A stretch of DNA of 64,000 nucleotides from Deinococcus arcticus (GTDB lineage: Bacteria; Deinococcota; Deinococci; Deinococcales; Deinococcaceae): assembly GCF_003028415.1 (NCBI RefSeq), contig NZ_PYSV01000017.1, forward strand, positions 9,555-73,554, given 5' to 3'. The translations under genes and the position numbers were made by a program. The notes under the pieces are model-generated. The model worked only from the letters and a program-made list of their open reading frames with translations, did not search any database and was not told where the DNA came from. The first letter of the stretch is position 1, and each line of letters begins with the position of its first letter. Below are positions 9,195-18,410 of the stretch, piece by piece.

Positions 9195-11612
9195 ATGTCC
9201 AAAAAGAACAAGAATAAATTTAACCCGCGGTCCACGTCCGGTCAGCCGGCCACGACGGCGCCCGCCGGCGCAGCTCAGGTCCCGTCGTTCAATCAGGCGC
9301 TCGAAGTCTTCTCCCAACAGTACGGTGACCTGTTGCGAGACACGCTTCCGGAAGAGCAGGTCCAGCTGGCAGCCGTTCCGACGCCGGCCCTGCCAACAGC
9401 CGAACCACAGGCGGAACTCGAACGCCGGTTCAAGCAGGTGGCGGAAGCACTGGTTCTGCTTGAGGGCCGCAGGCGCACGCTGGACGCCAAGGTGGCTGAA
9501 GCCGAAACGAAATCGGGCGCGGCAGAGAAACGTGGGGACGAGCTGAAAAAAGAGCGGGCCGCGCTCGACACCGACCGGCAGGCGCTGCAGGCCGAACGCC
9601 GTCAACTCGACCAGGACAAGCGGCATCTGGTGCAGCGCGAGGAGGACCTGGTCGGGCGGGAAGCCGATGCCGAGGCGGGATTCCTGCAGAAACGCGAGGC
9701 GGCCGTGGCTGAACTGCGCACGGAAATCGAGCGGCTCACCACGGAAGGGCGTCGCCTGCACCAGGACCTGCTGACCCAACGGGAGCAACATGAGAAAGCG
9801 CTGCGCGAGGCCCGGGAAGCCCATGCCAGCGAGCTGCGACGCCGTGAAACCGAATTCGAGTTGAAGGTCAATGAGGCGCGCGGCGCCGTGGGCCGCGACA
9901 TGCAGAAGCTTCAGGCCCGGCAGCTCAAGCTGGAGCGCGACCTGCAGCAGCTGGAATTCGAGAAAGAAGATCTCGAGGAGGAACGCCGGCACCTCAAGAC
10001 ACGGGCCCGGCAGGAAGTGGCCCGTGACCTGGAGAAATTCGAAGCCCAGATCCGTGAGCTGCAAGACCGGCTTCAGTCCGCGCGCGGCGAACGCGACACG
10101 CTGGCCAAGATGCTGGACGCCCAGGTGCAGGCCACTTTGCAGTTCGGTGGCCGCACGCCCGACGATGTCCTGCGGGAACTGCATACCCTCCGGTCGGAAC
10201 GCGATCAGCTGCGCAGCCAGCTCAACGCCCGGCCCTCCGAGGACACCGTGCAGCGGCTGCGGCTGCTCGAGACGGAACGCACCGACTGGGAAGCCAAGCG
10301 GCTCCAGGACGGCCAGACCATCAGTGAGCTCAAGCAGCGGCTGGAACGGGCTGGCATCGCCGTGACGGAACTGGAGACCCTGCGCGACCACAAACTCAGT
10401 CTCGAAACGCAGGCGACCCTGCTGCGCACCGCCTTACGGGAACTGAAAGCCGACGTGGACAAGCACATCACTTCATCCGAAGGCAAGGTTGTCTTCCCGG
10501 CCTGCACGGACCTCGATTCCCGGGAAGCCCTGCACGAGATTCCTCCTCTCGATGAGCAGCTGTCCGACCTGGGCGTCTTTGTCAATGGCCTTCAGGTGCG
10601 CATGGCGTCGGATGAGCAGCAACCTCTTCAGTACAGCCTGCACACCTTGCGCACGTTCGTGGCCGGCTTGGCCATGAGCCGACTGCACCTCCTGCAGGGC
10701 ATCAGCGGCACTGGGAAGACCAGCCTGCCGCTCGCGTTTGCCCGCGCCACCGGCGGCCTCAGTTCACTCACTGAAGTGCAGTCTGGCTGGCGGGACAAAG
10801 CCGACCTGATCGGGCACTTCAACGCGTTCGAGCGGCGCTTCTACGAAGCGGAGTTCCTGCAGGCGCTGTACAAAGCCACGCTTCCCCGCTACCAGGACAT
10901 CCCCGTGATGTTGGTGCTCGACGAGATGAACCTGTCGCAAACGGAGCACTACTTCGCGAGCATCCTGTCGATCCTGGAAAACCCGGAGCGCAAGCAACTC
11001 ACCCTGATGGAAGCCCCGGTCAGTCCTTCACCCAGGAACCTGAAAGACGGCCGCATTCTGGAACTGCCCGACAACGTCTGGTTCATCGGCACAGCCAACC
11101 ATGACGAAAGCACCAAGGACTTCGCCGACAAGACCTACGACCGCGCGCACGTGATGGAACTGCCCCGCCACCCGGCACAGGTCCAGCCGCAGCGGGTGAC
11201 GGAGCGGCTCCCCCTCTCATATGCCGCCCTCAATGAGGCGTTCCGGGCCGCCCAACGGACGCACGAAGCGGCGGCCGATCAGGCTTATTCCTACCTGGAA
11301 ACGGAGCTCGGCGGCGTCCTGCACGACCGGTTCGGGCTGAACTGGGGCAACCGTCTGGAACGGCAGATGAGGGCGTTCGTGCCTGTGATGGTGGCTGCAG
11401 GCGGCACGGTCGCGCAGGCGACGGATCACATTCTGGCCAGCAAAGTTCTGCGCAAAGTTCAGAATCAGTTTGACGTGCGGCCGGATGACCTGACGGAGCT
11501 GCAACACCAGCTCCGAACAACCTGGCCGAAATTGGGCGGCCTCCCCGAGCAGTCCAACCGCTGTCTCGAACAGGCGCTGCGCCGACTGGGTGTCAGCACC
11601 GTCAGCGCATGA
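9195..11612 (+). CDS. Coiled-coil McrB-like AAA+ GTPase/ATPase
   Basis: This 805-residue protein has two parts. Residues 70-420 are a long, nearly uninterrupted coiled coil rich in Glu, Arg, Leu and Gln. Residues 480-720 form an AAA+ module of the McrB/dynein-related type: Walker A GISGTGKT (about 502), Walker B VLDEMN (about 573) and sensor motif GTANHDES (about 633). McrB-type proteins form rings that translocate DNA and activate an McrC-type partner, here the next gene, whose ATG overlaps this stop (ATGA). The start has a good AAGGA site eight bases after the previous stop. The long coiled coil is unusual for McrB, where a modified-base reader normally sits at the N-terminus. Confidence 0.85.
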   Translation: MSKKNKNKFNPRSTSGQPATTAPAGAAQVPSFNQALEVFSQQYGDLLRDTLPEEQVQLAAVPTPALPTAEPQAELERRFKQVAEALVLLEGRRRTLDAKVAEAETKSGAAEKRGDELKKERAALDTDRQALQAERRQLDQDKRHLVQREEDLVGREADAEAGFLQKREAAVAELRTEIERLTTEGRRLHQDLLTQREQHEKALREAREAHASELRRRETEFELKVNEARGAVGRDMQKLQARQLKLERDLQQLEFEKEDLEEERRHLKTRARQEVARDLEKFEAQIRELQDRLQSARGERDTLAKMLDAQVQATLQFGGRTPDDVLRELHTLRSERDQLRSQLNARPSEDTVQRLRLLETERTDWEAKRLQDGQTISELKQRLERAGIAVTELETLRDHKLSLETQATLLRTALRELKADVDKHITSSEGKVVFPACTDLDSREALHEIPPLDEQLSDLGVFVNGLQVRMASDEQQPLQYSLHTLRTFVAGLAMSRLHLLQGISGTGKTSLPLAFARATGGLSSLTEVQSGWRDKADLIGHFNAFERRFYEAEFLQALYKATLPRYQDIPVMLVLDEMNLSQTEHYFASILSILENPERKQLTLMEAPVSPSPRNLKDGRILELPDNVWFIGTANHDESTKDFADKTYDRAHVMELPRHPAQVQPQRVTERLPLSYAALNEAFRAAQRTHEAAADQAYSYLETELGGVLHDRFGLNWGNRLERQMRAFVPVMVAAGGTVAQATDHILASKVLRKVQNQFDVRPDDLTELQHQLRTTWPKLGGLPEQSNRCLEQALRRLGVSTVSA

Positions 11613-13717
11613 GCGGTCAAGCCGTCAGCCGCCTGACTGGCGCAGCGGCCCCGTTGCCGGGCTTCGGCCTCTCTGGCCTCTGGATCAGCGCCACCAGTGG
11701 GCTCCTCAATGGTCTGTCGGTTCCGGCCAGGACGCCCCTTCTTCCGGACGCACGGGGCGTCCTGACCTGGAGCGCCGCCCCGGCCGACCCGGTCACCGTG
11801 GCATTCCCGGCGCCCCATGAGACCCGGGCGCCGCTCGGCTCGCTTGAGGCGGCGCTCACCGGACTGGCGCTGGACACGGGTGGCTGGGCAGACTGGCTCC
11901 AGGTGTCACCGCTCGACCGTGACCTGACTGACGAACTTCACCGGTATCCCCTGGAAGACGCCATGGAGCGGGAACTCCCGCACCTGGAAGAGGTGTGCCG
12001 AAAGCCACGGACGCATCTGGAAATTTTTGAGGAACGTCAACTGGTGAGCCGCGCCCGCCAGATCCCGGTGCGGGCCGTCAACTACCTGGCGTCCCATACG
12101 GAAGACTGGGACGCGCGGACTTTACGGGGCGTGCGCCCCAGACGGGTCATCACCAACGTCCGCGATGACCTGTATGACATCTACGAGAACCGGGTGGCGG
12201 CGCGGCTGGTGGATCATCTCACCCAGTACGTTCGCCGGCGCCTGGCCCGGGTGAGAGAATTGCTTAACGGCTTGGACACCATTGACCTGAACGCCCAGGC
12301 CCCCCCGAGTGGCATGCACTGGCGGCAGCGGCGGGTCTACCGGCTCTGGGGCGAGTCCCTTGACCTTACAGAGGCCCAGCGCCTCGGCCGTGAACGCCTG
12401 ACAGAACTCGACCAACTGCTCTACCGGCTTGGACGGCTGAAAGCGAGCCCGCTCTACAGCCAGGTGCCGACCAAGAGCCAAGTTCCTGCCCAGCTGCGCC
12501 TCACCAACATTCTCGGAAACGACCCCCACTACCGCCGCGTCGCCCGCCTGTGGAGATCCTGGCACCGCCATGCCCACACCGGCCACGCCTCCGTTCAGGA
12601 GCAGCAGCAGACCGCGCAGCACGAAGCCGCGCAATTCGACCGCTACGCGCTGCTCCTGACCCTCCACGCCCTGCAGCAGTTTGAGTTCACGCCTGTCGCC
12701 GACACTGCCCTCCACCCTGGGGCAACCCTGTCCCTGCGAGGCCCTGAAGGCCCCACTGAGCTGACGTGGCAGCTCGACGGCACTTGTTCCCTGCAGCAGG
12801 CGGGGACGTCCATCCTCCGGGTGGTTGCCTCACCTACTCCATTCGGTGACCTGCGCCGGGAGGACGTGAGCCGGGCTGTTGCCGCCCTGAGAGAAGAGGC
12901 CAGGGCCCTCACCACCCGAACGCTTCTTCTCTACCCGGGCAACGCGCAACAGACCCTGATTCCCGAATTGCAGGCGGTGTCGAGCGATCCCGTCCGGCTG
13001 CACCCGATGCTCAGCTGCCTGCCCGTTTCCGCCGTAGATCTGGAAAGTGTTGAGCGGCTGGCCCGCGTGTTGCGCCTGGTGCTCACCGGCGCCCGCTTTA
13101 CCGCGTACCCACCCACCTTCGAAACCGGTGCAGCCGTGCCGCGCGCTGAGCTTCCTGACGTGCTGCAGCCACGCGGCCCAGGCGGGTGGGCCCTGCTCGG
13201 CCCCCTGAGAACGCGACCAGGCTCCTGGACGGAAGAAGGCCGCCGCCGTCAGCAGGTCCTTGAGGACGTGAAGCGGCAACTGGCCACCCATAATGCCGAT
13301 CGCCTCACCCAGCGCCGCGCCCAGCGCGAGGTGGAACGCCTGCAGGCCGAGTTGGATGAGTGGACCACCTTCCTGACCGCTCTTGAAGCCAGCGAAGAGC
13401 ACTTGAGCCGCCTGCGCCGCTGCCCGGTCTGCGGGACGGAGGGCGCTGAGTTCTCTCATTGGCAGGACGATCAGTTCCACTGCGAATGCGGCGACTGCGG
13501 CGCAGCCTGGAGTTTGAGGCGGTGCCCGGCGTGCCAGCAGCGTCACCCGTGGCTGCTCCCACATCTCCACACTGTCCCGACACTTGAGGCTGACCCTGGC
13601 TGGGCCGACCGCCTCTACGGCCGGGACGTGCTGACGCTACCGGACCCCTTCGACCTGGACAGCTTCATTTGTCCGGATGCCCGGTTGTCAGTCGAAGGAA
13701 GACACGACGCACCCTGA
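11609..13717 (+). CDS. DUF2357/McrC-like protein with C-terminal zinc ribbons
   Basis: The 702-residue product carries a DUF2357-type region: VRPRRVITNVRDDLYDIYENRVAARLV (from about residue 170) in a helical domain typical of McrC-like partners of McrB. The C-terminus (about 604-650) holds CPVCG, CECGDC and CPACQ, probably two zinc ribbons. I could not find a clean PD-(D/E)xK nuclease motif, so it may be a non-catalytic or diverged McrC, or may use the zinc region to bind nucleic acid. It ends the operon, converging on the authentic McrC gene 51 bases downstream with no obvious terminator between. Confidence 0.75.
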   Translation: MSGQAVSRLTGAAAPLPGFGLSGLWISATSGLLNGLSVPARTPLLPDARGVLTWSAAPADPVTVAFPAPHETRAPLGSLEAALTGLALDTGGWADWLQVSPLDRDLTDELHRYPLEDAMERELPHLEEVCRKPRTHLEIFEERQLVSRARQIPVRAVNYLASHTEDWDARTLRGVRPRRVITNVRDDLYDIYENRVAARLVDHLTQYVRRRLARVRELLNGLDTIDLNAQAPPSGMHWRQRRVYRLWGESLDLTEAQRLGRERLTELDQLLYRLGRLKASPLYSQVPTKSQVPAQLRLTNILGNDPHYRRVARLWRSWHRHAHTGHASVQEQQQTAQHEAAQFDRYALLLTLHALQQFEFTPVADTALHPGATLSLRGPEGPTELTWQLDGTCSLQQAGTSILRVVASPTPFGDLRREDVSRAVAALREEARALTTRTLLLYPGNAQQTLIPELQAVSSDPVRLHPMLSCLPVSAVDLESVERLARVLRLVLTGARFTAYPPTFETGAAVPRAELPDVLQPRGPGGWALLGPLRTRPGSWTEEGRRRQQVLEDVKRQLATHNADRLTQRRAQREVERLQAELDEWTTFLTALEASEEHLSRLRRCPVCGTEGAEFSHWQDDQFHCECGDCGAAWSLRRCPACQQRHPWLLPHLHTVPTLEADPGWADRLYGRDVLTLPDPFDLDSFICPDARLSVEGRHDAP

Positions 13718-13768
13718 CGCCTGAAGAAAGGGGGACGGCCGCAAAGAACGCCTGCCGGTTCACCTGAA

Positions 13769-15070
13769 TCACAGCGCCTCAGGCCACTGCTTCTCCAACT
13801 CCTCCTGCCCAAGGTCGACGGTGATGATCTTCAAGGACCGCCCCCCTCGTAAGTCGATGGATGAAGCCACGGCGGGCAGGCCGGGCAGGCGAGGGTAGAT
13901 CAGCCACAACTCCCGCGCTGGTGCAGGGTCCACACCTTGAAAGACGTGACTGTACGCGAGCATCTGGTACACGTCCGCATTGCTGACATCGTAGATAGGC
14001 GCCTTATCCGGCCTGAGACGTTTCCACTTGGTGTCCGCAACGATGAGCGCACGTCCAGGCAGATGAAGCACCAGGTCTGGCCGCAGCTTGAAAGCGGGCG
14101 TGCCCGCCACGTCGCCCAGCGCACGGTCCGTGACCTGGGTGTCCACACGCCAGTCGGGGTAAAGGGCCGCGAGGAGCTGGGCCACGTACGCTTCGTACAC
14201 CGCGTTCATGTCGAACAGCAGGGCGTTGGCCCGGTTCTCTGAGCCGGCCGCCACTGGGTTGAGGTCGTGAAGCACCATGCGACAGATGCCTTCGAGAGGC
14301 GCGAAGTGCGTGTGGCTCCGCCCAAGCCGCCAGGCGGAGAAGTCCGGGGCCACGTTCCGGCTGGGGGGCACGTCATCCAGGGTGGCGAGCAGCTCCCGGG
14401 CCAGGCGTCCACTGCTGGGGACGCGTGTGAGCGAGGCGAGCCGCTCCACGGCCAGGCGGGTCAGCCGGGTTTCTGGCCGGTCAGGCAGAAATTCGTCAAA
14501 GGTCACGTGGAGCAGGTGCGCCCGGTGAGGCGGCTGCCGCACCTGGCGCGGCAGGTCCAGTCGGCCCCGCAGGCCCTGGCGCTCTTCCTGAACTGGGACA
14601 TACGCATGGGGAATGCCGCGCCGCACGGCCGCGCGAATGCCTTCCAGGGCGTAGCGGATGACGACTTCAGAGAGAGGCATCTCTGCGGTCTGAAGCTCCG
14701 CTGGAGGGGCCACCCGAAACCGCGCGTCCGTGGCAGCCAGCATCCGCACAAGAAGGGCGCGACTGCGGCGGAGTGAGTCGGGCTGGGCACGGTGGCCAGG
14801 GCGCTCATGGGTCTTCGGAAGAATCTCCACGGTTGCGCCGTCTGGCGTGCGCACCACGCCCACCCACTGCGTGAGTTTCAGGGCGGCCTGCCCTGAAAGG
14901 CGCGTAGGCGTTGCGACGGGCTTCAGGTCGTAGGCGGGGTCCAGCAGCACCGCCTGCACGGCATCGAAAGTCTCTGGTGGCAGGGCCGTGACGTTCGCCC
15001 CTGCCTCTGGTGGCCGGGCTCCTCGGACCAGCGTGTCGTGTTCACGGACCTCGAACCGCTGACCATTCAT
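13769..15070 (-). CDS. mcrC: McrC-family endonuclease subunit
   Basis: This 433-residue protein is a McrC homologue. Near residue 330 it has KLRPDLVLHL followed by LIVADTKWK, the D...(D/E)xK nuclease core expected of McrC, and it has the usual N-terminal YDLKPVATPTRLSGQ and DLNP regions. McrC supplies the nuclease of the type IV McrBC complex, which cuts DNA carrying modified bases after McrB translocates it. The ATG at 15070 overlaps the McrB stop (TGATG), so the two are translated together. Length is within the normal McrC range. Confidence 0.92.
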   Translation of the reverse strand: MNGQRFEVREHDTLVRGARPPEAGANVTALPPETFDAVQAVLLDPAYDLKPVATPTRLSGQAALKLTQWVGVVRTPDGATVEILPKTHERPGHRAQPDSLRRSRALLVRMLAATDARFRVAPPAELQTAEMPLSEVVIRYALEGIRAAVRRGIPHAYVPVQEERQGLRGRLDLPRQVRQPPHRAHLLHVTFDEFLPDRPETRLTRLAVERLASLTRVPSSGRLARELLATLDDVPPSRNVAPDFSAWRLGRSHTHFAPLEGICRMVLHDLNPVAAGSENRANALLFDMNAVYEAYVAQLLAALYPDWRVDTQVTDRALGDVAGTPAFKLRPDLVLHLPGRALIVADTKWKRLRPDKAPIYDVSNADVYQMLAYSHVFQGVDPAPARELWLIYPRLPGLPAVASSIDLRGGRSLKIITVDLGQEELEKQWPEAL

Positions 15071-18000
15071 CAGGCGTTAAAGGGGAAATCCGCATCATTC
15101 ACCTGCGCATAGACCCCGGTGAACGCCTCAATGTTTCCAAACGCCTGCGGATTGAGACGGTACCGAATCTCGCTGCCTTTGCCAATCTGGTGAATGAACT
15201 GCGCTTCGAGAGGTTTGCCCGGATCCCCGAGAACCTCGCGGATCTTGCTCCAATCCTCGAAGAAGTACTCCTCAAGCAGGGGCAGGATGCGTTCACGGAC
15301 GGCGCTGGCAACCCCCTCCAGGGTGGCTGGCAGGCCCAGCAGGTAGGCGTGCCCAATGACCTGCTCACGGCTGAGGAGACGTTCAATCCGGTCATTGATG
15401 ACGAAGAGGAATTTCCTGAGGTCCAGTCCAGTGTGCTCCAGGGTCAACACAGGAAGGAGTTCAGGTTCGGGCCAGACGGGTTTGAACACGAACCGCCGGC
15501 GCAGCGCGGCGTCCAGCAGGGTGAGGCTCCGGTCGGCGGTGTTCATGGTGCCGATGACGTACAGGCTCTGCGGAATGCTGAGCGTCCGGCGACTGAGCGG
15601 CAGGGTCACGCTCAGCGCTTCGGACGCTCCGGCGCGTTTGCTGCTTTCCAGGAGCGTGATCAGTTCGCCGAAGATCTTGGAGATGTTGCCACGGTTGATC
15701 TCATCAATGATCAGGACGTGCGGCTGAACAGACGGACCAGGCCGCTGCAGGGGTTCGGGAGGGAGGGCGAGACCAAGCGCCTTCAGGACCTGCTCAGGGC
15801 TGACGCCGGTCACCCGTTGCAGGGTGGGCGGGGCAAAGGGCTTCCCTAAGGTGCCGGTCGCACTGAGGTTCAGGCCGGTCGCCAGCCAGTTCACGGACCG
15901 GGCGTGGGCATAATCGGTGGCGAACGCCGGATCGCTGTGGGGATCGAAGAGGTAGTCCCCCGTGACGATGCCCACCGCGCCGATCCGGTCCACGCCTGTG
16001 GCCAGCAGCACGAGGTCACCGGTGCGCATGCTGTCCTTGAAGAGCAGTTGACGGCCACTCAGTTCCTCCACGCCGAGGTGGGTCAGATCCCGGGGTTTGG
16101 TTTTGAAGCTGCCCATCCTCAGTTCGCCGCGCGTGAGACTCAGGTCCCGGATGCGACTGACTGGCACTGAGCCGTCGATGTACATGCGCCAGACCTGTGT
16201 TCCTGGCTGGGCCTGGGGGACGGCGGGCGTCGGTTGTTCGTCAGAGGTTGGGCTGTCCAGGTGCCCGCCGGCTGCCCGGACTGCCTTCAGGAAGACGCCG
16301 TCGTCCAGGCGGTAAGACAGAACACCACCCGTCATGACAGGCTTGATGCCTTCAATGAAGTCCTCGTACCCGAAGGACTGGTGGAAGGTAATGAACGAGA
16401 CTCGTCCCTGGGCCACCAGCCCGTCGTACCGCGCTTTCCGCGCGGCGCGGCCCTCACGTCCGGCATGGTCCGCGAGGAACACCGGATCAAGAACCGCCAG
16501 GGCCTCTTCCACCACGCGGTAGGTCTTCCCCGTGCCCGGAGGCCCATAGAGTATCTGGTTCAGCGGGACACCCGGAACGGGCTGAAAAGCCTGCGGCTCG
16601 TGGGCCAGGGTCTGAGTGCCGGCGACCTCAATGACCGGCTCCGCGCTGCCCGTCGCCGGTGAAGCGGTGGGCGGGGACATGAGGCGGTCGAGCAGGGCGA
16701 GAAGCTCATCGATGTACGTCAAGGCCGCGTCGAGAAGATCCGGAAAAGCGTCTGACGTCAGGTGCTGCGGGTGCAGGCTCAGCCCGATGCGCAGGCGGCG
16801 ATTGAGCCCCGTGCCCTGCCGGTAGCGTTCCAGAGCTGTCTCGGCGTCCTGCCACTGCGCTGGCCCCAGGGGCAGCAGGGTCAAGGCGCCGAATTCTGTG
16901 TTCAGGGTCAGGGTGGCCTGCAAACCTTCAGGCAGGGGCGCGTTCAGGAGGGCCAGCAGGTGCGCCCATGTGTCCGGGTCCTGCAGGGCCTGCCGGGGGC
17001 CGTCCGCCTTGCCGTCTGGGAGGCCCGCTTCCAGGGTGAGTCCGGCAGGGAACGTCACGTACTCATACCCACCGCCATCGGCGAACAACAACGCGCGCGC
17101 GAACGCCCCGCTGTCCGTTTTGGCGCCGCCACCAAGACTCACCTTCACCGCGAGCTGCTCGCGGCCGCTGTAGGGCGAGCGGGACGGCTTCAGCGCCGTC
17201 CAGTTCCCCGCCATCAGGTCCAGCAGCAGCGGCGCGTACTTGCGGTCAAGGACCAGGTTGCCTTTCACGCGGTCACCCACGTACTGCCCGGCATCCGCCT
17301 GATACTGCGTGAACGGGAAGTGGTCGCTGTCCATCACGGCCACCTGGTTGCCGCTTTGCGCCTGGAGCCAGGCGGCGTGTGACAGCGCAGGAAAGTCTGC
17401 ATTCAGCCGCCGGGCTAAGCCCAGCACGGTGTCGTAGTCCGCCAGGGTCTGAACCTGCCCGGCTTGTGCCACGCCCCGCCCTTGCAGGTAGGGCACATTC
17501 ACGCCGTTCAGGGCCAAATACCGCTCTGGATTGAGCCAGAACAGGCCCTGCGTGAGTTTGGGCAAGGCCACTTTCCTGATGTTCAGGGCCGCCTCGAAGG
17601 TCTGGGCGTCAAGGTTGCCGTCGACCGCCTGACGGGCCAGCTGCCAGAGCGTCGGGACGTCCCCAGCCTGACGCTTGCTGCGGTAAGCAAAGAACCAGGC
17701 GTTCATGGGGTTGCTCCACGGCACGCCGTTCAGGTCTGTCGGCACGTCCGCCTGGATCCCCAACGCTGCGCCCACCTTGGCGAACAGGTTTAGGGCCGAG
17801 CTGTTGGACGTGTGCTTCAGAATCAGCGAGAAGAACGTGAAGGGATCCATCTCGGTCAGGGGTTCGCCTTCGTCGTGGTTGATGGCGATGCCCGCAGTCC
17901 GGAGTATCTGAATCAGTTCGAGTTGCCGGTCCTCGTAGTCCAGCAGGCGCGCTGCCAGCTCACGGAAGAAGGGCTGCCAGGTGGTCACCATCCCGCCTGC

Positions 18001-18393
18001 GGGCAGGTGGTCCGTTGGCCCCGCACTCCCGGCCTGGGCCAACCAGTCCCCGTACGTCACCTCTGGCTGATCCTCCCGCTTCCACTCCAGCTTCCCATTG
18101 GCCGTGCGGCCCAGCACCGCGACCGCAGCCGCGCTGGGCGACGCGAAAGGCGTGTCTGCCGTGAAACGAAGCTGGCCCGCGCCAGCCTCGACCAGCTGAC
18201 CTGTGGCGCGGAGGTTGGCGCGCAACTGTGCGTACGTGTGATTCGCCAGGGACGGCACTTCCTCCGCCCGGGCCGTGCTGCCCGCCAGCACCACGAACTG
18301 CCCAGCTCGCACCTGGGCCTGGGCCTGCACACCAGAGGTGTTCAACTTAAACGTTGGCCCGGTCGCAGCGCCAGCAGGAGCAGTGGTGTCCAT
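15070..18393 (-). CDS. mcrB: McrB-family GTPase with an extra EVE/PUA-like insert
   Basis: The product is 1107 residues, long for McrB. Residues 1-130 look like a small N-terminal reader. Residues 130-590 contain a domain found with AAA_5 motors (PFTFFSLILKH, WFFAYRSKRQAGDV). The motor has Walker A GPPGTGKT (about 616), Walker B LIIDEINRG (about 893) and GTMNTADRS (about 949). Between Walker A and B lies an insert with VWRMYIDGS, FKDSMRTGDLVLLATG, IGAVGIVTGDYLF and YAHARSVNW, which resembles an EVE/PUA-like modified-base pocket. The ATG at 18393 has no ribosome-binding site but has TAGAAT seven bases upstream. It would restrict phage or plasmid DNA with modified cytosines; the specificity is not readable from sequence. 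Confidence 0.92.
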   Translation of the reverse strand: MDTTAPAGAATGPTFKLNTSGVQAQAQVRAGQFVVLAGSTARAEEVPSLANHTYAQLRANLRATGQLVEAGAGQLRFTADTPFASPSAAAVAVLGRTANGKLEWKREDQPEVTYGDWLAQAGSAGPTDHLPAGGMVTTWQPFFRELAARLLDYEDRQLELIQILRTAGIAINHDEGEPLTEMDPFTFFSLILKHTSNSSALNLFAKVGAALGIQADVPTDLNGVPWSNPMNAWFFAYRSKRQAGDVPTLWQLARQAVDGNLDAQTFEAALNIRKVALPKLTQGLFWLNPERYLALNGVNVPYLQGRGVAQAGQVQTLADYDTVLGLARRLNADFPALSHAAWLQAQSGNQVAVMDSDHFPFTQYQADAGQYVGDRVKGNLVLDRKYAPLLLDLMAGNWTALKPSRSPYSGREQLAVKVSLGGGAKTDSGAFARALLFADGGGYEYVTFPAGLTLEAGLPDGKADGPRQALQDPDTWAHLLALLNAPLPEGLQATLTLNTEFGALTLLPLGPAQWQDAETALERYRQGTGLNRRLRIGLSLHPQHLTSDAFPDLLDAALTYIDELLALLDRLMSPPTASPATGSAEPVIEVAGTQTLAHEPQAFQPVPGVPLNQILYGPPGTGKTYRVVEEALAVLDPVFLADHAGREGRAARKARYDGLVAQGRVSFITFHQSFGYEDFIEGIKPVMTGGVLSYRLDDGVFLKAVRAAGGHLDSPTSDEQPTPAVPQAQPGTQVWRMYIDGSVPVSRIRDLSLTRGELRMGSFKTKPRDLTHLGVEELSGRQLLFKDSMRTGDLVLLATGVDRIGAVGIVTGDYLFDPHSDPAFATDYAHARSVNWLATGLNLSATGTLGKPFAPPTLQRVTGVSPEQVLKALGLALPPEPLQRPGPSVQPHVLIIDEINRGNISKIFGELITLLESSKRAGASEALSVTLPLSRRTLSIPQSLYVIGTMNTADRSLTLLDAALRRRFVFKPVWPEPELLPVLTLEHTGLDLRKFLFVINDRIERLLSREQVIGHAYLLGLPATLEGVASAVRERILPLLEEYFFEDWSKIREVLGDPGKPLEAQFIHQIGKGSEIRYRLNPQAFGNIEAFTGVYAQVNDADFPFNA

Positions 18394-18400
18394 TGCGGCG

Positions 18401-18406
18401 ATTCTA
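18401..18406 (-). promoter_or_regulatory. Probable -10 of a leaderless mcrBC promoter
   Basis: Minus-strand TAGAAT lies seven bases before the McrB ATG, within the gap that follows the Fic stop codon. No Shine-Dalgarno is present. This suggests mcrBC has its own leaderless promoter in addition to read-through from the Fic/Panacea pair. Confidence 0.45.
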
Positions 18407-18410
18407 TGGG

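Noticed and set aside
9153..10391. Long leftward frame rich in Gln, Leu and Phe opposite the coiled-coil gene
   Set aside because: It is the antisense of a repetitive coiled coil; the sense strand has clear AAA+ motifs in the same gene.
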